From BNXB01 sp031556375 (lineage in GTDB: Bacteria > Bacteroidota > Bacteroidia > Bacteroidales > Azobacteroidaceae), in contig JAVBTA010000019.1 of assembly GCA_031556375.1 (NCBI GenBank), positions 1 to 64,000 of the forward strand: 64,000 nucleotides of DNA, read 5' to 3'. Both the position numbers and the translations under genes were made by a program. How positions within the stretch are numbered: the first letter of the stretch is position 1; each line of letters opens with the position of its first letter. Below are positions 25,652 to 33,866 of the stretch, piece after piece. The notes under the pieces are model-generated. The model saw only the letters and a program-made list of their open reading frames with translations. It had not been told where the DNA came from and ran no database searches.

Positions 25652-27700
25652 TTAATTATTTGCTGTTGGGAATGCGGCGATACGTAAACGTGCAGCCCCC
25701 ATCGGAATTAATTTGATCTCTTCCGTGGTACCTTCAACCACAACCGGACTTTGAGGAACGAAAGAGCAAAGGCCGTATTCGTCGATTTTCCATCCCGGAA
25801 CTTTCATGCCTTTTGCTTTAAGTTCAATTGGTACAGATAGTTGTGTGAATGGGAAGTTGTCTTGCGGCCAAGCTTTTTTTATCACTTCAAATGATCTATT
25901 CAGATCGTTTTTATCAACGATAAGTGCATAATTCCAGTCTGAATTAGGATGAATTTCGAAAGACGGCCATTTAGAAGGATCAGCATTCTTTTGCCATTTG
26001 GAATCCCATATTGCAGTTTTATCGGATTCTTTGCGGATATAATTTTCTTCGATTTCTAAAGAATATGTGAGTGGACCGTAGCTGATACTTACGCTATTTC
26101 CATTTTCTTCCCAGGTTTTCATCGCAAGTTCCATCGGGAATACCAGTTCGACATAATCCCCGGTTTTCCAATTACGGTTGATTTTCACATATTTAGAAGC
26201 TTGTGCCTGGATATCTAATTTTTCTCCATTCAGGCTGATTGTAGCATTGTTACACCAGGCCGGGATACGTAGATAGAGAGGAAATTCAACGTTTTCAGCT
26301 GATTTTACATCAATACGGATTTGTTCATCAAAAGGATATTGTGTCTTTTGCTCCAGAGTGATGCTTTTATTTTTACCGACTTTAGCATTGACGGTACTTT
26401 CAGCGTAAAGAGCAGCAACCAATCCGTTGTCTGGAGTAGCCATCCAAAGGTTTTCCGCATAATATGGCCATCCTTGCGTATGATTATGTTGGCAACAGCG
26501 GCTACTAAAAGGATTCATCATCAAGAAAGGACCTCCATTATCGATACCCGGGTGATGATTTTCTCCGTCACTAAGTACCATGTTGGGCGATGTGATGTAA
26601 CGTAACGCTTTGAAATCCGGCATTACGGCAGCCGGATAAGTATTAAATGCCACTTCTTCGCAATGGTCGGCCCAGAAAGGATCTCCGGAGATGCGGAACA
26701 TCATTTCATCAGAATTCATTTGTTCCACCATACCGCAGGTTTCAACTCCTTGCCTTGGATCATGATAACCTTGCCTGCAGTTTTCGTCTCCTCCGAACAT
26801 TCCTCCGGGAACCTGACCGTATAATTTGCGAATAAGAAAGTGGTTGTTATAGGATGCGTTCAGATGTGTCGAATCATGACTTTGCAGGTAATATGTCGCC
26901 GGTTCACGGAAACACTGAGCCACATTTACATTATGCCAGTTCGGTAAGTTGTTTTCCTGCATCCAGTTAGCAGTATTTCTGTGCAATTTTTCTCCCAGAT
27001 CCAACAGGAATTTATCCCCAGTGATGTTGTACAACCAGTATACGCTATACAGGTTATCACCTCCACGACTATTTTCCCAGTAATCTTTTAATAAGATAGA
27101 ATCAGGTTGGGCATTTTCCCATTGAAAATATTTAGTCATAAACGGAATTACCCGGTTATCATTGGAATATTCATAATATGATTGAAGGCACCAGAGCATG
27201 ATCATATTACCCCAAAGATCCGGAGTGCCGTTTTTTTCTATCCAGGGGCCAAAATATCCGTCTTCGCGTTGACTATCAAGAGTGGCATCGATCCATAATT
27301 TTGTTTCGTCAATCATTTTTTGATCGTTCAGGATATAAGCGAGATCACCATAACCTTTCAGCCAATATGGAACTTCTTCCCAACCATGACTACCTTTCCC
27401 GTCTTTACTGAGCCAGGCATTATCTTCTTTTTCGAGCCAGGCACTGATTTCTCCCAGCTGCCCTGTCAATCCGTCTTTTTGAAGATTTAGATATTTTTGA
27501 ACCCATCCTCCGGGCTGGATACTTCCTACCGGTAATTTGACAAAAGAAGAAGGTAACAACGGAGCTTTATTAGTCGTATAATTACCATTTGATTGTGTTG
27601 TATCCGGACGATCGACAATTTCTATTTGATCAGAATTCGATTTACATCCGGAAAATATAAGAGTTGTAAAGATAACGGCTGTTAGAATAAGATGTTTCAT
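25652..27700 (-). CDS. DUF1680 family glycosidase, lipoprotein (GH127-superfamily type)
   Basis: A 682-residue secreted protein with a lipoprotein signal (FSGC, Cys 19) and an (alpha/alpha)6 barrel of the DUF1680/GH127 clan, whose known members are beta-L-arabinofuranosidases. The zinc-site residues are recognisable: E320-T-C322 and C402-C403 in RCCQHN, where one Cys is the nucleophile in characterised GH127 enzymes. A C-terminal beta-sandwich (about 430-680) follows. It is one of two long-linker DUF1680 proteins here (with 54630), distinct from the classical pair at 39292 and 44568. Last gene of a probable operon starting at 29716. The sugar specificity is not readable. Confidence 0.82.
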   Translation of the reverse strand: MKHLILTAVIFTTLIFSGCKSNSDQIEIVDRPDTTQSNGNYTTNKAPLLPSSFVKLPVGSIQPGGWVQKYLNLQKDGLTGQLGEISAWLEKEDNAWLSKDGKGSHGWEEVPYWLKGYGDLAYILNDQKMIDETKLWIDATLDSQREDGYFGPWIEKNGTPDLWGNMIMLWCLQSYYEYSNDNRVIPFMTKYFQWENAQPDSILLKDYWENSRGGDNLYSVYWLYNITGDKFLLDLGEKLHRNTANWMQENNLPNWHNVNVAQCFREPATYYLQSHDSTHLNASYNNHFLIRKLYGQVPGGMFGGDENCRQGYHDPRQGVETCGMVEQMNSDEMMFRISGDPFWADHCEEVAFNTYPAAVMPDFKALRYITSPNMVLSDGENHHPGIDNGGPFLMMNPFSSRCCQHNHTQGWPYYAENLWMATPDNGLVAALYAESTVNAKVGKNKSITLEQKTQYPFDEQIRIDVKSAENVEFPLYLRIPAWCNNATISLNGEKLDIQAQASKYVKINRNWKTGDYVELVFPMELAMKTWEENGNSVSISYGPLTYSLEIEENYIRKESDKTAIWDSKWQKNADPSKWPSFEIHPNSDWNYALIVDKNDLNRSFEVIKKAWPQDNFPFTQLSVPIELKAKGMKVPGWKIDEYGLCSFVPQSPVVVEGTTEEIKLIPMGAARLRIAAFPTANN

Positions 27701-27743
27701 GGATTTATACTATAGTTTATGAGGGCGTTTTTACTAGGGATGT

Positions 27744-28697
27744 TTATTCCAGCACTGGCGTGAGGTAATTTTGATCGATTTCCATCACTTCTTTTCCATC
27801 TTTCTTGACAAAATTTACAGTACTGATGTACATGTGTCGGGGATGAATTTTAGTTTGGTTATTGTGGGCATGGAATACAATCCTCAATTTGCCATTTTTG
27901 TCTTTGAACATGGCGCTGTGGCCTAGTCCGACTAATTCACCGACTTTTTGATAAATAGGATTTTTACTGTACTTTATCCAGGGACCATTTATACTTGTTG
28001 CGGTTGCGAATCCTATTCCATAGCATTGACTTTCGTAGCTATTGGCCGAATAAGTAAGATAATAGGTACCATTATGTTTTGTGATAAAAGCGCCTTCATT
28101 TACCCTTGGCCAGACTTCTTCCCAGGTTTGAGAGACATTGATGCACTTTTTCATTGTATTCGTTTTAATATGAATCAGGTCTTTTTCCAATTCGGCAGAC
28201 CAAATATTCAGTCCATCGTTGAAACGATCGAAAAACAGGTATGGAGTTCCGTCATCATCAATAAATAAAGAGTTGTCGATACATTTTTCATTTTCGAGCA
28301 TCGGCTTTTTCTCCGGTTGTACGAAAGGTCCGATCGGACTATCGCTAATAGCGACACAAATATGTTCATTCGATGAAAAATACATGTAAAATTTACCATT
28401 GATATGATATACTTCCGGTGCCCAGAACCATTTGTCGGTCCAGGTATCTTCTTTTTGAAGAACTAATTTTTCTACAGGTTTCCAAGTAAGCAGGTCTTGG
28501 GAAATATATGCGGAAATACCGTTTGCCGCAGCTGTTCCATATGCATAATAAGTATCATTGTAAAGCATGATAAACGGATCTCCAAAGGGAACTTTTTTAA
28601 GGCTTTTCTCTTTTTCCGGAGCCTCCGGAGTTTGGGCACACGTTATAAATGTGAAGATGATAAAGGTTACTAAAGTGTATAGTTGCTTCATTTTCAT
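27744..28697 (-). CDS. GH43-family glycoside hydrolase
   Basis: A five-bladed propeller of 317 aa with a signal peptide ending FITC-AQ, possibly a lipoprotein. The GH43 triad is visible: base D40 (FGDPF), pKa modulator D141 (CIDNSLF) and acid E201 (VNEGAF). The family removes arabinofuranose or xylose residues; together with the neighbours, arabinofuranosidase is most likely. Two Met codons (28697, 28691) could serve as start. It lies 8 nt after the 28706 gene and 43 nt before the DUF1680 gene, in one operon. Confidence 0.85.
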   Translation of the reverse strand: MKMKQLYTLVTFIIFTFITCAQTPEAPEKEKSLKKVPFGDPFIMLYNDTYYAYGTAAANGISAYISQDLLTWKPVEKLVLQKEDTWTDKWFWAPEVYHINGKFYMYFSSNEHICVAISDSPIGPFVQPEKKPMLENEKCIDNSLFIDDDGTPYLFFDRFNDGLNIWSAELEKDLIHIKTNTMKKCINVSQTWEEVWPRVNEGAFITKHNGTYYLTYSANSYESQCYGIGFATATSINGPWIKYSKNPIYQKVGELVGLGHSAMFKDKNGKLRIVFHAHNNQTKIHPRHMYISTVNFVKKDGKEVMEIDQNYLTPVLE

Positions 28698-28705
28698 TAT
28701 TGTAT

Positions 28706-29716
28706 TTATTTTAAATAGGGTCCGTTTTCGTTCCAGAAGACTTCAATATTTGAAAGGTACCAGGTTTTTCCTTTATCACGATTTCCCTGAAAGAACAGGA
28801 ATGTCCTGCCGTCAGGGGCTTCGAAGATATGTGGATGCCCGGATTCACTGTAATTCCATTCATTTTCTTTTCCATTACAAAGAAAAGGCTTGTCGGATAG
28901 ACGTGTCCATGTTACTCCGTCGGAACTAACCGCAACTCCTACTTGTTGAGGCCAGTTATTGTATGCACCGGCATAGAACATATACAATTTGCCATTTTTT
29001 TCGATGACAGAAGCGGCTTCAATACATTCACCCTCCCAGGATAGTTCAGGAGACAGTATCGGTTTTTCTACTGATAAGTCTTTCCATTGTCCACGACTGA
29101 AATTGGTGTTTTTTTTAGCAGAGGCGACGCCTAGTATTTGTAGTTTAAAATCGGTATCCCTTGTTGCATAATATAGGAAATACTTGCCTTTGAACCGATA
29201 CACTTCAGCATCAATAGCTCTTCCGCAATTCCAGGAGCCGACAGGATGAAATATAGGATTTGTAGGATTTTTTTCAAAAAGAACACCATCTTTACTTACG
29301 GCATGGCATATTGCGTCATTTTTTCCATTTCCGTAAGTTTGATAGAAAAGATGTACTTTCCCGTCGATAACTCTGGCACAGGGGGCACAAAGACCTTTGG
29401 AGTCACATTCTTGAGACGGTATGACTTCTCCGATCTTTTTCCAATTGATGAGGTTGTCGCTTTGAGCGATTCCGATTCCCCAGCCTTTTACCGGATTTGT
29501 TGCTTCATCGGCAAAAGGCGGGATCGAATAGTAGATAAGATAATGATTGTTGAAATAAACAACATGCGGATCTTTAGCCATTGGGATGCCTTTACGGGTT
29601 GTATCCGAGAACATCATGACTTTGTGGTCCGACAAGTGTTGAGCTGAACTCTCAGAGTTCAATAGAGTTAATAAATAAACAAATATGATAATAGGGTATT
29701 TAAATGTGATTTTCAT
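28706..29716 (-). CDS. Secreted GH43-like five-bladed propeller glycosidase
   Basis: 336 aa with signal peptide (MKITFKYPIIIFVYLLTLLNSESSA). A GH43-like acidic triad can be placed: D49 (AKDPHVV), D169 (AIDAEVY) and E233 (CIEAASV). The sequence is more divergent than the other GH43 members here and could belong to a neighbouring propeller family (GH32- or GH117-like). It is the first gene of the operon 29716-25652 and sits behind one of the five shared operator-promoters. Confidence 0.75.
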   Translation of the reverse strand: MKITFKYPIIIFVYLLTLLNSESSAQHLSDHKVMMFSDTTRKGIPMAKDPHVVYFNNHYLIYYSIPPFADEATNPVKGWGIGIAQSDNLINWKKIGEVIPSQECDSKGLCAPCARVIDGKVHLFYQTYGNGKNDAICHAVSKDGVLFEKNPTNPIFHPVGSWNCGRAIDAEVYRFKGKYFLYYATRDTDFKLQILGVASAKKNTNFSRGQWKDLSVEKPILSPELSWEGECIEAASVIEKNGKLYMFYAGAYNNWPQQVGVAVSSDGVTWTRLSDKPFLCNGKENEWNYSESGHPHIFEAPDGRTFLFFQGNRDKGKTWYLSNIEVFWNENGPYLK

Positions 29717-29746
29717 TTTGGTAGGAATGATGATCTATTTTTAATG

Positions 29747-29816
29747 CAATATTATTAGTTTTATAATGACATGAATATAAATATTCTGTCAAAAGAGTTT
29801 AAATTTCGGGCAAGGT
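29747..29816 (-). promoter_or_regulatory. HTCS-type operator-promoter before the GH43-like operon
   Basis: Minus strand: box 1 at 29816-29796 (ACCTTGCCCGAAATTT...), box 2 starting at 29795 (CTTTTGACAGAATATT), and a -7 element TAATATTG at 29754-29747. Box 1 to box 2 is 21 bp and box 2 to -7 is 41 bp, the same as at the other four sites. Box 1 is the weakest of the set. Confidence 0.65.
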
Positions 29817-29825
29817 ATGAATGTT

Positions 29826-32339
29826 TCATGAAAAATGATTATTTACGAATACTTTATGCATAGAGGGACCGTCTCCGGTATTGAGTTTCACGATATATAA
29901 TCCAGGTACAAGGTACGGGATTTTTATTTCATTATATCCGTGCCGTAGATTATTTCTTGAAAACAAGCAACGGGAACGGATATCGAATATATACAGGGCT
30001 TCTATTGCTTGTTCAGAACTAACACAGAGGTTTCCTGTTATCCAGTTGTAATTAAGGGAGATATCCTTTGTTCTGGCCTTTTCAATACCGGTAGGTATTG
30101 ATGAATATCCACGATGTTTGAAGAACTCGTTTATCTTTTGAATTTGTTCATTTTGTGGAGTTTTTTGTATTTCATCTATTTCTTTGTTTCCAAAGATATC
30201 TTCGAAATAAATAATGGGTTCCAATTGGTTGTAGGTTGCCCACGGAAGATAATAATTGACTCCCCGTCCACGTGGGATACAGATATTCATAGCCTCACCG
30301 AAAAGACCTTCAGCTATTCCGCGTACCGGATCGTTGGCCGGATCCCAGTTCATAAATTGTTTTGTATTGTAAAACACTAACTTTGAGAAATGTAGTAATT
30401 GTTCATCTCCTGTATATAGATATGCTCTGTAAAATCCGAGGGCATCAATTGCCGCATAAGTGTCTGCAGCAGAGTGTCCTGTGGCAATTAGGCTTTGTCC
30501 TACGACGGAACGCTGAGCCGGAAATATCGCCTGTTTATCGTCTGCAGGGATCGGAATATCCCAGCAAACAATCCAGGTTTGATAAAAGTACACGGATTGC
30601 AAGAACGCATCCATCCATTTTTGAGAGTTATCCAGGTCATACAGAGCCAGAAAAGCCCGGAAAGCCATAGAACCGGCTTCTTTATCCATGATATTCGGAT
30701 TATCGATAGCTCCACCTACGTAGGCGTAGTATTTCATAATATCGTCATAAATGAATTTACCGGCTTTCAGGGCTGCTGTTCTGTAAGTATCGTTTTGGGT
30801 TGCCATGTGCATTTCGACGAGGAATGGGATAATATGGGAAGTGCAATTCGTATGAGTTTTTGTATATATGCCAGTGTTGTAGTTGTAATGGCTGTAGAAC
30901 GATCCATTGGCTTGTTGTACGGATACGACCCAATCGGCAACACGGGAACAGGCAGCCAACCAATTGGATTTATTCCGGTTGTATAACCGTTCGTAATTCC
31001 AGGCCCGGAGTAATTCTACCATTCCGTCACCAATTTCTCGAAGAGCGACCTCCGGGCCTCTCCATGTCTTTGGGTATGGGTCGTACCATGTACGCGGGCA
31101 TCCGCTTGGGGCAACGCTTTCATTTGCCCAGAAATCGGCCATTTGTTCTCCTTTGGACAGGAGAGTAGGACTATTGTTCTTAAGTCCTTCCCTGATCAAC
31201 AGAAAGGCATTGCCAGGTTCGTGACCGACGAAACCCATATTGAAGTTATAGTCATTTTCCGATTCGATTTGTCCGTTCAAGAGTATCCGGAATGGGACTC
31301 CTGCGGCTCCGTTAACGGATTTCCAGTATTTATCCAGAACACCGATCTGTTGATTGTATATAGTTTCAATGTTGCAGGAATAAATTTCAGGTGAAAATAA
31401 CCGGAAATAAGTTGTCCAGGTATTTTTAACAGCAGCATTGAAATTTTCTTCTTTACTTACACGGAAAGCCATATTGTAGTTTTGTTCGAATCCGTTTTTG
31501 ATGGGATGGCTTCGATAGGCCCATCTTTTTTCGGTACTGGCTCCAAGAACGTAGGTTCGTTCTCCTTCGGAGCCAGGATATGTAATACCTATAGACGGAT
31601 GTGCATTATTTTTGAGCCCGATGGAAGCGAATTTCAATCGTTCATCTATAATCCGGTTCAGTCCGTCTTCTTCTTTAAATGTGTTACCTTCCGGATCTTT
31701 ATGGACAATAGAAAATGTAGCTCCGGATTGTTTGTCCATTAGCATTATGCAGGGTAGGGGTAAACGATCTTCCCGGAACCAGAATTCGTTATCCGAAAGG
31801 TTTGAAGCCAACGATTTTTGTGTTACATAGGCATTATCTTTATACCAAACTCCGGGAACAAAGACATCATAATTTTTTATGGGGGAAGCCGTGTTTTTTT
31901 GAAAACTCATACGGGTAGAAAAACCCGAGTCGTTTGTTCCTGTTTTCAGAATTTTTGTTGTTCGGCTCATTTCAAACACTCCGTTATCTACGGAGAATCC
32001 ATATGTGTCAGTGAACAATATTTCTGTTCCGTTAGTAGACGTTAATGACCCCGAGCAAATAATGGATGTATCTGATAGTCGTTCTGCTTGTTGATATGGT
32101 GCTGATATCCAGGTTATCCCTTGAGAATTGATAATTTCAGCGTTGAGGGGATCGGTCTGTTCATACCAGAAATTATCATTATCCGACTGAATTTTGACCC
32201 AGAATTTGCCTCCGGTCTGTTTTACGATAGTTAATGTTGCATTTCCGGAACGGATTTGTATGTCTTCTACCGCTTTTGTTTTAGCGGAACAGACTGTGAA
32301 TACAAGAAGAAGCAATATGTAGTTGAAAAAAGATTTCAT
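29826..32339 (-). CDS. Secreted helical-barrel protein with T9SS sorting domain, putative polysaccharide-degrading enzyme
   Basis: 837 aa with a signal peptide (MKSFFNYILLLLVFTVCSA). Residues about 20-290 look like a beta-sandwich, about 300-740 like an (alpha/alpha)-barrel (motifs such as GHEPGNAFLLIREGL, ALREIGDGMVELLRAW and YDLDNSQKWMDAFL). The last 80 residues (about 755-837) are a type-A T9SS sorting domain: a short beta unit ending PGLYIVKLNTGDGPSMHKVFV. I do not recognise a named glycoside hydrolase family. T9SS export would place it on the cell surface or in the medium, unlike its lipoprotein neighbours. The ATG at 32339 was chosen because an upstream ATG (32375) lacks a signal. It follows the DUF3823 gene but after a hairpin. 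Confidence 0.72.
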   Translation of the reverse strand: MKSFFNYILLLLVFTVCSAKTKAVEDIQIRSGNATLTIVKQTGGKFWVKIQSDNDNFWYEQTDPLNAEIINSQGITWISAPYQQAERLSDTSIICSGSLTSTNGTEILFTDTYGFSVDNGVFEMSRTTKILKTGTNDSGFSTRMSFQKNTASPIKNYDVFVPGVWYKDNAYVTQKSLASNLSDNEFWFREDRLPLPCIMLMDKQSGATFSIVHKDPEGNTFKEEDGLNRIIDERLKFASIGLKNNAHPSIGITYPGSEGERTYVLGASTEKRWAYRSHPIKNGFEQNYNMAFRVSKEENFNAAVKNTWTTYFRLFSPEIYSCNIETIYNQQIGVLDKYWKSVNGAAGVPFRILLNGQIESENDYNFNMGFVGHEPGNAFLLIREGLKNNSPTLLSKGEQMADFWANESVAPSGCPRTWYDPYPKTWRGPEVALREIGDGMVELLRAWNYERLYNRNKSNWLAACSRVADWVVSVQQANGSFYSHYNYNTGIYTKTHTNCTSHIIPFLVEMHMATQNDTYRTAALKAGKFIYDDIMKYYAYVGGAIDNPNIMDKEAGSMAFRAFLALYDLDNSQKWMDAFLQSVYFYQTWIVCWDIPIPADDKQAIFPAQRSVVGQSLIATGHSAADTYAAIDALGFYRAYLYTGDEQLLHFSKLVFYNTKQFMNWDPANDPVRGIAEGLFGEAMNICIPRGRGVNYYLPWATYNQLEPIIYFEDIFGNKEIDEIQKTPQNEQIQKINEFFKHRGYSSIPTGIEKARTKDISLNYNWITGNLCVSSEQAIEALYIFDIRSRCLFSRNNLRHGYNEIKIPYLVPGLYIVKLNTGDGPSMHKVFVNNHFS

Positions 32340-32413
32340 TGCATAACATTTTAATAAAATAAAAATCATGATCATTCCATTCTATCTTTCCCATTCCAGT
32401 TCAGGTTTGGAGA

Positions 32414-32518
32414 TCAGAACTCTTTCGGATCGCAAAATAGAGGGGTTACCGGTTGTTGGGCGTAGATTTGCCCGATATTACAGCAGTGCAGTAATAGAAA
32501 TAGATAGAATTGCTTCAT
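32414..32518 (-). pseudogene. 34-codon signal-peptide ORF, probably the start of a broken secreted protein
   Basis: The frame reads MKQFYLFLLLHCCNIGQIYAQQPVTPLFCDPKEF then stop: a good signal peptide with a Gln-Gln start to the mature part. In another frame just downstream the sequence continues as RVLISKPELEWER before a stop, so a frameshift probably ended a longer gene. It could instead be a real short exported peptide. It lies in the gap between the DUF3823 gene and the T9SS barrel gene. Confidence 0.4.
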
Positions 32519-32534
32519 GATGCTAAATTAAGAC

Positions 32535-32564
32535 AACCGCCATTACAGTAAAGTAATGGCGGTT
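32535..32564 (-). terminator. Hairpin after the DUF3823 gene
   Basis: AACCGCCATTAC and GTAATGGCGGTT form a perfect 12-bp stem with a 6-nt loop, 17 nt after the stop on the minus strand. No strong T tract follows on this strand (TGTCTTAATTTAGC), so it may protect the 3' end or attenuate rather than fully terminate. Confidence 0.6.
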
Positions 32565-32580
32565 AGTTTAGTTTGTTTTC

Positions 32581-33855
32581 TTAATCCGCTTTAATCAGTT
32601 GTACACTTGGAACGAAGAAAGCAACACCCGAACGTCCACTGGTCGCGCCAATATAATTGAACAGGAATCCCAGGGAAATCGTCGTTTGTTCTGTGAGAGT
32701 AAAGGTTATTCCTGTTTGTTTGAATCCATTCAGGTCTATCCATGAGAGGGCTGTTGTCTTGAATGTTTCATAATCAGGAATTGTATTTCCTTTTGCAACG
32801 ACAAGGAATCCTTCATCATCACGGCCATTCCATGTTTCTTTGTGCCCAGCCATTCCCACCGAGAATTCATAAGTTCCTGCAGGAAGGGTGATTGTTTGAT
32901 ATACTTTCCCGTTTTTCAGGTCTCCCGGAGTATCTTTGATCGCTCCGATAGTATTTCTGTTCCAGCGGGCATCCAAACCACCGTATCCGCCATAGATCTT
33001 CACTGCATCGTTAACCGTCCAATCTGCAGGGGTTGAGATAACATCACCGGTACGGGTATCTGACTCAATTCTTTTGACGGGAGGTCCAGGATTCTTGATA
33101 TAATCTTTTGTAATATCATTCAGTGTAACAGGAATATTATTAACCTGGATAATTTCTGACCATAAGTATTCAGTTGCATTTTCTACTTCGACAGCAATAC
33201 GGATAAATCCGTATTCGCGGAAATTATTGATATACCTTGAGCGGTAAGAAGATACCGGGATTTTAATTGTAATAGGTTTTGTAATATCTACATTATCGAC
33301 TTTCTGGTTTACAGGAGTTCCTTTATTAACAGAAACTGTTGTATGCAGGTAAGCGTAAACCGCTTTTACTTTATATCCGGGAACAAGTTGGCTTAAGTTG
33401 AACGTTGTAACTACGTTGGTTGCTTCGGCTTTACTACTTAAATTACTGATTTCGAAGAAAGGTTTGACTTTGATATCGAATTCTTTTTTTCCGTTCAATG
33501 TGAAACGAATGGTATCCAGTTTTCCTTTTTCGTTTACCGGCCATTCTTCAAATAAGAACGGATATTGAGTATTCTTCATAATCATTTTATATTCTCCATC
33601 GAAAAGAAGGGCTTTAAAAGTTCCGTCATCGGCAACTCTGACGTTGATTGGAGCATATTTTCCGAAACCATCCTGATACAATTGGATAATTTCAGCTTCG
33701 GCCGGAGTTTCTGTATTTCCATTCCATGGCACCGGGTTTCCATTGTAAGATAATTTTCCTACGAATACTGTTGTAGGAGGATCATAGTTGTCTTTTTCGC
33801 AAGCCACAAACAGGAGACAGCAAGCCAGTAGCAATAATAAATATTTTGTATTCAT
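32581..33855 (-). CDS. DUF3823-type surface lipoprotein, SusE-like glycan-binding role
   Basis: 424 aa lipoprotein (LLFVAC, Cys 19). N-terminal DUF3823 repeats (about 25-250, with FVGKLSYNGNPVPWNG and EIIQLYQDGFGKYAPINVRV) and a C-terminal carbohydrate-binding-like beta domain (about 270-424). Proteins of this type take the place of SusE/SusF after SusD in many Bacteroidetes loci and are thought to bind glycan at the surface. It lies 11 nt after susD in the same operon. Direct sugar binding is inferred. Confidence 0.82.
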   Translation of the reverse strand: MNTKYLLLLLACCLLFVACEKDNYDPPTTVFVGKLSYNGNPVPWNGNTETPAEAEIIQLYQDGFGKYAPINVRVADDGTFKALLFDGEYKMIMKNTQYPFLFEEWPVNEKGKLDTIRFTLNGKKEFDIKVKPFFEISNLSSKAEATNVVTTFNLSQLVPGYKVKAVYAYLHTTVSVNKGTPVNQKVDNVDITKPITIKIPVSSYRSRYINNFREYGFIRIAVEVENATEYLWSEIIQVNNIPVTLNDITKDYIKNPGPPVKRIESDTRTGDVISTPADWTVNDAVKIYGGYGGLDARWNRNTIGAIKDTPGDLKNGKVYQTITLPAGTYEFSVGMAGHKETWNGRDDEGFLVVAKGNTIPDYETFKTTALSWIDLNGFKQTGITFTLTEQTTISLGFLFNYIGATSGRSGVAFFVPSVQLIKAD

Positions 33856-33866
33856 GATTTTTACTA

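Noticed and set aside
30114..31168. Several overlapping open frames of 88-163 codons opposite the T9SS barrel gene
   Set aside because: They overlap each other and the real gene, and have no signal, promoter or domain.
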